From assembly GCA_023441125.1 (NCBI GenBank), contig JAEZQV010000203.1, forward strand, positions 1 to 8,393: DNA of 8,393 bases. The letters are read 5' to 3'. The DNA is from Bacillota bacterium. Its GTDB lineage: Bacteria; Bacillota_C; Negativicutes; Sporomusales; Sporomusaceae. This document shows, piece by piece, positions 1 to 6,547 of the stretch. The notes under the pieces were generated by a model. It made no database searches. It had not been told where the DNA came from and was given only the letters and a program-made list of their open reading frames with translations. Position numbers and translations under genes: made by a program. Within the stretch, counting starts at the first letter, position 1; each line of letters starts with the position of its first letter.

Positions 1-882
1 GTTGTGCATATTACCGCTGCATTGAGCGATATTCTGCTGCCTGTGGGCCGGCTCCGTAATCTGGGATTTACCGCAATAGGCCTTGTTGTGCGGTCCAATG
101 CTTTGGATGAAGTCGCCCAGAATCTGGATCTTACCAGCATGAATATAATCATACGTCCGTGTGAGTCGGATGCTGAGATCGGCCAGGCTGTTCAGGAACT
201 GGCCCAAGCAGGGGTTAAAAGCCTGGTTACGGACAAAGTGGGGGCTCAGGCCGCCCGGCCATTCGCCTTAACGGTCGAGTTTCTCGATTCCGGCTGTGCT
301 TCCATTACTAAGGCGATGCGGGAAGCCGTTAAAATCGTAACTGCGCGCGACCAGGAACGAAGGTGCGCTCAGGACAAGGCCAAACAGATTCTTAACCGAG
401 TTACAGGGATGTATACCGCCATCGAGCAGGCGGCGGCCGCCACCGAACAGCTCTCGGCCTCGTCTCAGCAGCTGGCGGCTGCCAGTGAGGACGTAGCCGG
501 CAGTGCCAGTGATGCCAAAGAGAAAATAAATAGTATTGCCGGCATCCTGGAAATCATCAGGCATGTTGCCCGGCAAACCAACCTGCTGGGGCTGAATGCC
601 GCTATTGAAGCGGCTCGGGCCGGGGAGAGCGGCCGTGGTTTTGCCGTTGTTGCCAATGAGGTGCGAAAGCTGGCCGAAGAAAGTAATTGTTCGGCGCGCA
701 ATATTGATAATGTGCTCGCCGCCTTTCAGGCCACGCTAGGCTGTGTGCTGGCAAATGCCGAGCAGAGCAGCAGTGTTATTCAGGAGCAGGCTAAAGCAAC
801 CCAGGCGATAGCGCAAATGCTGGAGAATTTACGCAGCATTGGCGAACAGCTGGTAAGCATGACAAATGATAATTCGTTTTAA
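1..882 (+). CDS. Soluble methyl-accepting chemotaxis-type signalling protein with PrpR_N-like sensor (5' partial)
   Basis: The reading frame is open at the window edge and the gene almost certainly starts upstream. A GTG at base 4 is in frame but has no visible ribosome site. The first ~110 residues match the second half of a PrpR_N-type sensor: they align with residues ~73-185 of the sigma-54 activator next door ([20 protein letters not shown] against NEEEAEACIGRLKENGIGIV), so roughly 70 sensor residues are missing. From ~110 to 292 is a helical MCP signalling domain, with an Ala/Glu/Gln/Ser-rich coiled coil and the conserved hairpin tip near residues 191-228 ([18 protein letters not shown], then [18 protein letters not shown]). 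That tip contacts CheA/CheW in the family. No membrane segment is visible, so the protein is probably cytoplasmic. The part after the tip is short, as in many compact Firmicutes MCP-like proteins. The MCP assignment is firm. The sensor assignment rests on similarity to the neighbour, and the ligand is unknown. Confidence 0.87.
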   Translation, partial: VVHITAALSDILLPVGRLRNLGFTAIGLVVRSNALDEVAQNLDLTSMNIIIRPCESDAEIGQAVQELAQAGVKSLVTDKVGAQAARPFALTVEFLDSGCASITKAMREAVKIVTARDQERRCAQDKAKQILNRVTGMYTAIEQAAAATEQLSASSQQLAAASEDVAGSASDAKEKINSIAGILEIIRHVARQTNLLGLNAAIEAARAGESGRGFAVVANEVRKLAEESNCSARNIDNVLAAFQATLGCVLANAEQSSSVIQEQAKATQAIAQMLENLRSIGEQLVSMTNDNSF

Positions 883-948
883 GTGGCAGTCAAACATATC
901 AGCATCGTTTTATGTAACTGCCTGCACAGTAATAAAGGGGATATAAAC

Positions 949-993
949 GGGAGGCCGTGTTGAAGGGATTCAGCAAGGCCTCCCCCTTTGTTA
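949..993 (+). terminator. Probable intrinsic terminator after the MCP gene
   Basis: Bases 949-956 (GGGAGGCC) pair perfectly with 977-984 (GGCCTCCC). Inside the loop a second short stem, TTGAA/TTCAG around GGGA, can stack. The tail is CCTTTGTTATT, a weak U-tract, so termination is plausible but not certain. It lies 67 bases beyond the MCP stop codon. Confidence 0.5.
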
Positions 994-1025
994 TTGCACT
1001 TTGGGGGGACGGCAAGATTCTTGCC
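981..1025 (+). other. Hairpins overlapping the terminator arm (possible alternative fold)
   Basis: The 3' arm of the upstream terminator hairpin (977-984) shares bases with a second possible stem: TCCCCC at 981-986 can pair with GGGGGGA at 1003-1009. The two folds cannot form together. A further perfect 6-bp hairpin follows at once, GGCAAG (1011-1016) with CTTGCC (1020-1025). I see no known riboswitch consensus, so any regulatory role is inference. Confidence 0.3.
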
Positions 1026-1043
1026 GGCGATGCCGAAAAATTA

Positions 1044-1117
1044 AGCAGGTAAAAACCCGGCTTTATCGGAATATATACTCCAGGGAATAGCGTTAGACTT
1101 ACGGCTTGTGCGCCGGT
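1044..1117 (+). repeat. Dispersed 'GGAATATATA' element, copy 1
   Basis: This noncoding block recurs at 8207-8285. The first 39 bases (1044-1082) align with 8207-8245 without gaps, with 29 of 39 identical by hand count. The shared core is AAAAA, then CCGG, then GGAATATATA. Downstream, both copies keep ACTTAC followed by GGC(T/C)TGTGCG, at 35 and 39 bases from the core. The downstream part can form a hairpin here (GGC/GCC around TTGTGC). The element ends about 80 bases before the sigma-54 activator start. The name and role are unknown to me; candidates are a promoter/operator, a leader RNA or a small dispersed repeat. Confidence 0.6.
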
Positions 1118-1122
1118 AGTAT

Positions 1123-1182
1123 TGCCAAGGTCTGACGGCAGATGCCACCATCATGGTGATAGCCGCATTCCTGAGCTTGGCA
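1123..1182 (+). promoter_or_regulatory. Nested stem-loop in the leader of the sigma-54 activator gene
   Basis: Three nested stems are visible: TGCCAAG (1123-1129) with CTTGGCA (1176-1182), CGGC (1136-1139) with GCCG (1162-1165), and CACCA (1146-1150) with TGGTG (1154-1158) around a TCA loop. The structure ends five bases before the ribosome site (AAGGAG, 1187-1192). It could therefore affect translation of the activator or be an operator dyad. I recognise no named RNA family here. Confidence 0.4.
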
Positions 1183-1199
1183 GTGTAAGGAGAGGTAGT

Positions 1200-3110
1200 A
1201 TGGGTACGATTACTTTTGTAGTCCCTTATCCGGAAATTATCCCGCTGGTCCGCAAGATTTCCCGTGAACAGGAGGACGGGGAGTGGCAGGTTACTATTGC
1301 CGAGGCATTGGGTGTACGCGGCGTTAAAAACAAAAATTTTAATCATAGTGATGTAGTTATCGCCCGCGGGGTTGTCAGTGCAGCTTTAAAAGAACGGCTA
1401 GCCAATATCCCGGTTATTGACCTGATGGTCAGCGGCTATGATGTAATGCGGGCAGTGCTGGAATGTCAAAAAAGGTTTTGTTATCGTAAGCTTGCGCTGG
1501 TCGGTGCCGGCGATATGATCTATGGCGCCCAGAGCATGCAGGAATTACTGAATGTGGAACTGCTGACGGTAACTGTAAATAATGAAGAGGAAGCGGAAGC
1601 CTGCATTGGGCGTTTAAAAGAAAATGGCATCGGTATCGTGATCGGCGGCATCATGTCAACCAAAATAGCAGCCCAGCTGGGTTTGGATACGGTATTCATT
1701 GGCTCCGGCCCGGAAGCTGTCCGCCAGTCGATCGTGGAGGCTAAACGGGTTGGCAAGGTAAGGCGGCAGGAGCAGGAACGGAGTGAGCAGTTTCGCACAA
1801 TTTTAAATTATGTTAATGAAGGGGTTGTTGCTGTTGACGGTGCGGGCTATATTAATTTAGCCAATACGGTTGCCCGGCGGCTGCTAAGTTTGGCCGATAA
1901 CCTTGGTAATCTGGCAATAAATGATATTTGCCCGGAATTGAACCTGGCTAGTGTTCTTGCCACCGGCAATGCCAGGCTGAGCGAGGTTAACACTGTTAAC
2001 AGCCAGCAGTTTGCGATCAACAGTGTGCCCATCGTCATTGAAAATGGCATTGCGGGCGCGGTGGCCACTTTTCAGCCGGTAAGCGCCATTCAGGCCATGG
2101 AGGAACAAATTCGTCAGAAGATCCATCAACGGGGCTTGGTGGCTAAATTTACCTTTAACAATATTCTGGGAAAAAGCCCGGCCATTACAGACAGTATCGC
2201 GATGGCGCGTGAATTTAGCAAGGTCGACGCCAATGTGTTGATTGTCGGTCCAACCGGGACCGGTAAAGAAATGTTTGCCCAAAGTATCCATAACAGCAGC
2301 CGGCGCAGCCGGGGCCCGTTTGTCGCTGTCAACTGCGCTGCCCTGCCGGAGGATCTGCTGGAAAGTGAATTATTTGGCTATGTGGAAGGCGCTTTTACCG
2401 GGGCGCTGCGCGCTGGTAAAGCCGGCTTTTTTGAACAGGCCCACCGGGGAACCTTGTTTATGGACGAAATAGCGGATATTTCGCCCAAGCTGCAGGCCAG
2501 GCTGCTTCGGGTGTTGCAGGAACGGGAAGTCCGGCGTTTGGGGGACAGCAAAGTCATTCCCATTGACGTGCGGATAATCGCCGCTACTAACCAGGACCTG
2601 CAGAAGCTGATGACGGAAGGGACTTTCCGGGCGGATTTGTACTACCGGCTGGATGTACTGCGGGTTACCGTTCCGGCCTTGGCTGAACGGTCGGAGGATA
2701 TTGTGCCGCTGATGAAGTATTTCTTAAAACTGTACTGTGCGAAGGTGAACAAACCTTGCAAGGAATTGTCGGCGGACGTGGAAGCCATACTGGCTATGTA
2801 TCCGTGGCCGGGGAACATCCGTGAACTGAGAAATATTGCCGAACGCCTGGCGGTGCTGGCCAGCCGGGAAGTAATCAATAAAAGCAATTTAGTGGCCGTC
2901 TGCCCACAGTTTGCTTGCGGCCCCGGCTCAGACCCGCAAGACGAGCCGGAGCGCTCGGCGGCGGACAATAGTTATCGTGCCCGAATAGTGGCGGCTTTGG
3001 CCAGGACACAGTATCATTATGGCCGGGCGGCCGCGGAACTGGGCATTGGCCGTACCACCTTATGGCGGAGAATGAAAGAATTTGGAATAAATCGTTCCAA
3101 AAATAACTGA
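1200..3110 (+). CDS. Sigma-54-dependent transcriptional activator, PrpR_N-PAS-AAA+-Fis HTH
   Basis: A 636-residue bacterial enhancer-binding protein. The ATG at 1200 is preferred over the in-frame codon at 1122 because AAGGAG (1187-1192) precedes it by seven bases and the PrpR_N domain starts right there. Residues ~1-185 are a PrpR_N-type ligand sensor (family named after the propionate regulator PrpR; family members bind small molecules). Residues ~195-300 look like a PAS domain (TILNYVNEGVVAVDGAGYI). Residues ~320-560 are the AAA+ motor, with Walker A GPTGTGKE at 350-357, the sigma-54-contacting GAFTGA loop at 397-402 and Walker B GTLFMDEI at 417-424. Residues ~593-636 carry a Fis-type helix-turn-helix (RAAAELGIGRTTLWRRMKEF). 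All motifs needed for sigma-54 activation are intact. A sigma-54 promoter and two dyad sites lie directly downstream, so the CooF/CooS operon is its probable target. The effector is unknown; it is neither CooA- nor RcoM-like. Confidence 0.95.
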   Translation: MGTITFVVPYPEIIPLVRKISREQEDGEWQVTIAEALGVRGVKNKNFNHSDVVIARGVVSAALKERLANIPVIDLMVSGYDVMRAVLECQKRFCYRKLALVGAGDMIYGAQSMQELLNVELLTVTVNNEEEAEACIGRLKENGIGIVIGGIMSTKIAAQLGLDTVFIGSGPEAVRQSIVEAKRVGKVRRQEQERSEQFRTILNYVNEGVVAVDGAGYINLANTVARRLLSLADNLGNLAINDICPELNLASVLATGNARLSEVNTVNSQQFAINSVPIVIENGIAGAVATFQPVSAIQAMEEQIRQKIHQRGLVAKFTFNNILGKSPAITDSIAMAREFSKVDANVLIVGPTGTGKEMFAQSIHNSSRRSRGPFVAVNCAALPEDLLESELFGYVEGAFTGALRAGKAGFFEQAHRGTLFMDEIADISPKLQARLLRVLQEREVRRLGDSKVIPIDVRIIAATNQDLQKLMTEGTFRADLYYRLDVLRVTVPALAERSEDIVPLMKYFLKLYCAKVNKPCKELSADVEAILAMYPWPGNIRELRNIAERLAVLASREVINKSNLVAVCPQFACGPGSDPQDEPERSAADNSYRARIVAALARTQYHYGRAAAELGIGRTTLWRRMKEFGINRSKNN

Positions 3111-3132
3111 ACATTTGGAATAAAATGTTTCA
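3081..3132 (+). promoter_or_regulatory. Two tandem upstream activating sites for the sigma-54 activator
   Basis: TTTGGAATAAATCGTTCCA at 3081-3099 and TTTGGAATAAAATGTTTCA at 3114-3132 are identical at 16 of 19 positions. Each has a dyad of the form TGGAA-N7-TTYCA, perfect in the first copy (TTTGGAA/TTCCAAA). They are offset by 33 bp, about three helical turns, and centred roughly 130-165 bp before the expected transcription start. That is the usual placement for enhancer sites of this activator class. The first copy lies inside the last codons of the activator gene. An AT-rich stretch (~3144-3160) separates the sites from the promoter. Assignment to this activator is inference from position. 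Confidence 0.68.
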
Positions 3133-3177
3133 CTGCTTGTATCTAAAATTAATAGTTTACCTGCTCATAAAGCCCGA

Positions 3178-3207
3178 AGAATAAGGAATTGACCTTATTC
3201 TTTTTTT
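3178..3207 (+). terminator. Intrinsic terminator of the sigma-54 activator gene
   Basis: A perfect 9-bp stem, AGAATAAGG (3178-3186) with CCTTATTCT (3193-3201), closes a six-base loop and runs into seven T residues (3201-3207). It separates the activator from the downstream operon, which therefore needs its own promoter. Confidence 0.85.
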
Positions 3208-3229
3208 ATTTTGGCAATACCCAAAAAAT

Positions 3230-3245
3230 TGGCATGGGACTTGCT
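3230..3245 (+). promoter_or_regulatory. Sigma-54 (-24/-12) promoter of the cooF-cooS operon
   Basis: TGGCATGGGACTTGCT matches the RpoN consensus TGGCACG-N4-TTGCW with one clear mismatch. The invariant GG and GC dinucleotides have the required 12-bp offset. Transcription would start near 3256, giving a leader of about 30 bases before the CooF start. It lies just beyond the activator's terminator and about 130 bp after the tandem dyad sites. Confidence 0.9.
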
Positions 3246-3287
3246 TTGTAATAAACCCAGAGAAGTAAAAGAGAAAGGATGAGCACT

Positions 3288-3842
3288 ATGAAAAGGATTT
3301 GGGTAGATAGGGAAAGGTGCCTGGGCTGCAAGTCCTGTGAACTAAGTTGCGCGGTCGAACGGGACTCGGTGGGCAGGACGCTGCTCCGGGCGGTGGCAGA
3401 ACTGCCTAAGCCACAAGCGCGCGTAGCGGTGGGGGGCCGCACCGGCGAAAGCTTTCCGCTGCAGTGCCGCCATTGCGAGGACGCAACCTGCCTGCGGGCT
3501 TGCCCGTCCGGCGCCATGCAGCGGGATGAAGAAACCGGCGTTACCTTTGTGAATGCGGCTAAATGCCGGGGGTGCTGGATGTGTGTGATGTCCTGCCCGC
3601 TGGGTGCTGTCGTACCGGTGAGCGAGTACAAGGTGGCCATGAAATGCGACGCCTGCACTCATATGGAAGAACCGGCCTGCGTGGCCGGCTGTCCGACCGG
3701 TGCACTGCTATACGGCGGGGAAGAAACTTATCAGGCCGTGTTGCGTGAGAAACGGGGCCGACTGGCAATATTCGCCCGGGAATGGGCCGGCGAAGCGAAG
3801 TCCGATATTATAAGTCTGGATTTTATCCGGAAGGAGCGATAA
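3288..3842 (+). CDS. cooF: CooF-like four-[4Fe-4S] electron-transfer protein
   Basis: A 184-residue polyferredoxin of the CooF/HycB/DmsB type, which carries electrons between a catalytic iron-sulfur subunit and a partner. All sixteen cluster cysteines are present in four groups: C11, C14, C17, C21; C60, C63, C68, C72; C93, C96, C99, C103; and C120, C123, C131, C135. No signal peptide or membrane segment is visible, so it is cytoplasmic. The ATG at 3288 is chosen over the one at 3279 because the purine-rich site GAGAAAGGA ends at 3279, which gives an eight-base spacer. The stop codon is three bases before the CooS-like gene, and that gene's ribosome site (GGAAGGAG) lies inside this coding end, so translation is probably coupled. 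Proximity to cooS supports the CooF label; by sequence alone it could serve another oxidoreductase. Confidence 0.9.
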   Translation: MKRIWVDRERCLGCKSCELSCAVERDSVGRTLLRAVAELPKPQARVAVGGRTGESFPLQCRHCEDATCLRACPSGAMQRDEETGVTFVNAAKCRGCWMCVMSCPLGAVVPVSEYKVAMKCDACTHMEEPACVAGCPTGALLYGGEETYQAVLREKRGRLAIFAREWAGEAKSDIISLDFIRKER

Positions 3843-3845
3843 TAC

Positions 3846-5309
3846 ATGCAAGCAGTCCGCAAAAAATCAACCGATGAAGCCGTAAATCAAATGCTGCTGG
3901 CCGCTTACCGCCGGCAGACTCCGCTCGCCTGGGACCGGGCCGAGGCGATAGAGCCCCAATGCGGGTTTGGCAAACTGTCGATCTGCTGCAGCGAGTGCCA
4001 TGAGGGACCCTGCCGGGTAAACCCTTTCGGCACCAAGGAGCAGCAGACCATTTGCGGCAGGAATAAGCAGGAATTGGCAGCCGGGCAGGTGCTTAAAAAA
4101 GTTAATGACGGCGTCGTGGCTCTGTTAAAGCTGGCAGCCGAATTTGGCGTGGCGGCTGAGCCGGATGCCTGGCGGCGGGCAATGACTGCCGATGACGAAA
4201 TGCTGTTGCCGGCCGATTATGCCGGCCGGCTGGTCGGATTGGGGGAGCAGGCGGCAGCAACCCTGAAAAGTATCCGGCAATTAAAAGCTGACACCGCCGG
4301 TTTTTCCCAGCCGGACGTAGTTGGCGTTAATCTCGGGGTCCTGGAAGCGGGAACCGCCAATATCGTCCTGCACGGACACGTTGCGCCCGCTGTTGTTGCC
4401 GGCATTTTACAGGCAGCCGGCGATAGCGGGGACCCCGTAAATGTAGTTGGCCTGTGCGGCAGTGCAACCAGCGGCGCGGCTGTTCCGGTTGTTACTAATT
4501 ACGATTCGCAGGAAATCCCGCTGCTAACAGGGGCTGTTGATCTGCTCGTTTTAGGAAATCAGTGTGTTATGCCGGCAACCGTTAAGCTGGCCGGCCAGCT
4601 GGGAATTGAGACCTGTCGGGCCGCGCCGCCGGCGGCAACTGATTATGCCGCCATGGTGCAGGCTGCGGTCCGGGCCTGCCGGGCCAGAAGCAGTAAGCCG
4701 GTTACCATCCCGCCGGTTAAAGGCGAAATGTATGCCGGCTATACGGCTGCTAACAGCCAGCATTTACTGGCGATACTGGCGCAAGGTAAGGGTAAGGGCA
4801 TGGTGTATCTGGGCGGCTGCGGCAATATCGCCAACACCCAGGACGGCGAACTGGTCAAACAGGCCAAAGACCTGGTTGCCCAGGGCTACCTTGTTGTCAC
4901 CGCCGGCTGTGCCGGCACCGCGCTGGCTAAGGCCGGGCTTTGCCAGCCGGATTACAATAACGGCAATTACCCGGCAGCGGCAATTTTGCCGGCGGGAACC
5001 CCGCCGGTGCTGTTCTTAGGGTCCTGCCACGATGCCGGCGAGTTTATCAGCATGGCTCAGGCTGCGGGCCGGACGCCGGTTGGCGCCATCTTCCCGGAAT
5101 TTGCCCATAACAAAGTTTTAGCGACGGCTATTGGCTTTGCTGTGACAGGTATCAACACCTGGCTGGGGCTGGAGAGTGTCTTTGCCGACTGTGAGACGGC
5201 CGGACAGCTGCGCGACGGACTGTGGGCCAAAACGGGAGCCCGGGTACTGCCGCTGGCCGGCTTAGGGGAAATCGCCTGTACTTTGGCGGAAGCGGCTGCT
5301 GGGAAATAG
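3846..5309 (+). CDS. cooS: Short CooS-like anaerobic carbon monoxide dehydrogenase homologue (mini-CooS)
   Basis: A 487-residue homologue of the Ni-Fe CO dehydrogenase catalytic subunit (CO + H2O to CO2 + 2e- + 2H+), compared from memory with CODH-II of Carboxydothermus hydrogenoformans (about 636 residues). The N-terminal cluster ligands sit at identical numbers: C39 and C47 (D-cluster), C48, C51, C56 and C70 (B-cluster). C-cluster equivalents seen are H178 in HGH, C204, C240, C325, C355 and C394, plus the catalytic lysine K423. Two things are odd. About 83 residues of the helical domain between C70 and the NLGVL motif are absent, with no histidine between residues 53 and 175, so the proton-relay histidines are gone. 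The GICCTGNE motif is GLCGSAT, one Cys instead of two with a nearby three-residue gap. There is no frameshift: the frame is continuous and the C-terminus is present. The fold assignment is firm; CO activity is uncertain. No nickel-insertion gene (cooC) is in the window. Confidence 0.9.
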   Translation: MQAVRKKSTDEAVNQMLLAAYRRQTPLAWDRAEAIEPQCGFGKLSICCSECHEGPCRVNPFGTKEQQTICGRNKQELAAGQVLKKVNDGVVALLKLAAEFGVAAEPDAWRRAMTADDEMLLPADYAGRLVGLGEQAAATLKSIRQLKADTAGFSQPDVVGVNLGVLEAGTANIVLHGHVAPAVVAGILQAAGDSGDPVNVVGLCGSATSGAAVPVVTNYDSQEIPLLTGAVDLLVLGNQCVMPATVKLAGQLGIETCRAAPPAATDYAAMVQAAVRACRARSSKPVTIPPVKGEMYAGYTAANSQHLLAILAQGKGKGMVYLGGCGNIANTQDGELVKQAKDLVAQGYLVVTAGCAGTALAKAGLCQPDYNNGNYPAAAILPAGTPPVLFLGSCHDAGEFISMAQAAGRTPVGAIFPEFAHNKVLATAIGFAVTGINTWLGLESVFADCETAGQLRDGLWAKTGARVLPLAGLGEIACTLAEAAAGK

Positions 5310-5326
5310 CGACGGAGGTCGAGGAT

Positions 5327-6535
5327 ATGGATATTATCATTGGGCAGGGCGCGGCCGGGACAATGGCCGCGGCCACGCTGAAAAAACTTGGCCGGGAAGT
5401 CACGGTAATCACCAATGAACCCGACTGGTACTACAGCCGCATCGACCTGCCGGATATCGTCAGCGGCAAATACCGGCCGGCAGATGCCACGCTCCGGACT
5501 GCCGGCGAGTTTGCCAGCCAGGGCATTCATTGCCTTATGGGCGAGACCGTCGCCCATATTAAACTGCAGGACAAGACGCTGGCCCTGGCTTCCGGGCAAC
5601 TCCTTTCTTATGATAAACTGCTGCTGGCCACAGGGGGGACACCAGTAGTGCCGCCTAGCGCCGGCTGGTCGTTGCCGGGGATTTACTGCCTCTGGACAAT
5701 GGCGCAGGCCCGCCGGATAATGACCGCGGCGACCAAGGCCAAGACAGCCGTGGTCATCGGCGCCGGCCTTATCGGCATTAAGACGGCTCTGGCCCTGAAA
5801 AAACGCGGTCTTACCGTAACGGTAGTAGAAAAAATGCCCCGGATTCTGCCCCGGCAGCTGGATGAAACAGCGGCCGGCATCATTCGCCGTCAGGTAGAAG
5901 CCGCCGGGGTGCAAATACTGACAGGCGTTCAGGTGGCGGCCTTTAGAGCCACGGCAGAGACTGTCAGCACCGTCGCGCTGAGCAGCGGCCAGGAGCTGGC
6001 CTGTGACCTGGTGGTGGCCGCCGTAGGCGTAAAGCCGAACACCAGCCTGGCGCAGGCGGCCGGCCTTGAAGTCCGGCATGGTATTGTCACCAGTTCTTTG
6101 CTGGCGACCTCTGCGGCCGATATTTACGCGGCCGGCGATGTGGCCGAGGTGCCGGACTTCCTCGGCGGCGGCCATATTTTATCGGCAACATGGCCGGCCG
6201 CTGTGGAACAGGGCAGGGTAGCCGCCCGGAATATGGCCGGCTGTAAGACCGGCTACGCCGGTTATCTGGCGATGAACAGCGTTGACATTGCCGGCATACC
6301 CGTGGTATCAGCCGGCGACGTATTCGGCGCTGACAATGATGAAATTCACAGCACCTGCCAAAACGGAGTATATAAGCGAATTGTGCTCCGGCACAAGGTT
6401 ATACGCGGTTTGCTGTTTGTGGGTGAAGTCCGCGATAGCGGCGTACTGGTTAACTGCCTGTTCCGCCAGGTCAATATGGCGGATATTGCGCCTTTTTCCG
6501 CCACATTCAGCTTTGCCGATCTACTGGCACTATAA
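5327..6535 (+). CDS. FAD-dependent NAD(P)H oxidoreductase of the CODH operon type
   Basis: A 402-residue two-nucleotide-fold flavoprotein of the pyridine nucleotide-disulfide oxidoreductase superfamily (rubredoxin/ferredoxin reductase-like). The ATG at 5327 follows GGAGG (5314-5318) by eight bases and starts directly at the FAD fold; the longer frame from 5222 only adds codons overlapping the cooS end. FAD binding: GQGAAG at residues 6-11. NAD(P) binding: GAGLIG at 145-150, ending in a glutamate (TVTVVE), which usually favours NADH. Second FAD motif: IYAAGDVAE at about 266-274. No CxxxxC redox disulfide follows the first FAD motif, so it is not a disulfide reductase, and there is no iron-sulfur motif. 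It begins 17 bases after cooS. cooF-cooS-flavoprotein clusters are known in several Firmicutes and are thought to link CODH electrons to NAD(P). The partner and direction of electron flow here are inferred. Confidence 0.9.
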   Translation: MDIIIGQGAAGTMAAATLKKLGREVTVITNEPDWYYSRIDLPDIVSGKYRPADATLRTAGEFASQGIHCLMGETVAHIKLQDKTLALASGQLLSYDKLLLATGGTPVVPPSAGWSLPGIYCLWTMAQARRIMTAATKAKTAVVIGAGLIGIKTALALKKRGLTVTVVEKMPRILPRQLDETAAGIIRRQVEAAGVQILTGVQVAAFRATAETVSTVALSSGQELACDLVVAAVGVKPNTSLAQAAGLEVRHGIVTSSLLATSAADIYAAGDVAEVPDFLGGGHILSATWPAAVEQGRVAARNMAGCKTGYAGYLAMNSVDIAGIPVVSAGDVFGADNDEIHSTCQNGVYKRIVLRHKVIRGLLFVGEVRDSGVLVNCLFRQVNMADIAPFSATFSFADLLAL

Positions 6536-6547
6536 GGAGGTATTACC

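Noticed and set aside
1122..1199. Longer start for the sigma-54 activator
   Set aside because: No ribosome site at 1122, the 26 added residues are not domain-like, and a good AAGGAG precedes the ATG at 1200.
883..1199. Known riboswitch (Moco, c-di-GMP, T-box) in the spacer before the activator gene
   Set aside because: Hairpins are present but I could not match any family consensus core.
1981..2001. Repeated GTTAAC hexamers within the activator gene
   Set aside because: They lie in the PAS-region coding sequence (Val-Asn repeats) without further symmetry; probably chance.
4564..5019. Plus-strand 151-codon frame inside the CooS-like gene
   Set aside because: Arg/Pro/Ala-rich translation typical of an out-of-frame shadow; it lies wholly within the cooS frame that carries the cluster ligands.
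3846..5309. That the short CooS results from a frameshift or internal deletion making a pseudogene
   Set aside because: The frame is continuous, motifs occur in the right order, the N- and C-terminal ends are intact, and several loops are shortened independently, which fits a natural short subfamily.
5222..5326. Longer start for the flavoprotein overlapping cooS
   Set aside because: It would add 35 residues before the FAD fold, which normally sits at the extreme N-terminus; GGAGG before 5327 fits better.
5057..6175. Long open frame on the minus strand (372 codons) opposite the flavoprotein and the cooS end
   Set aside because: It mirrors the third-position GC bias of the plus-strand genes, resembles no protein I know, and the plus-strand frames have clear FAD/NAD and CODH motifs.
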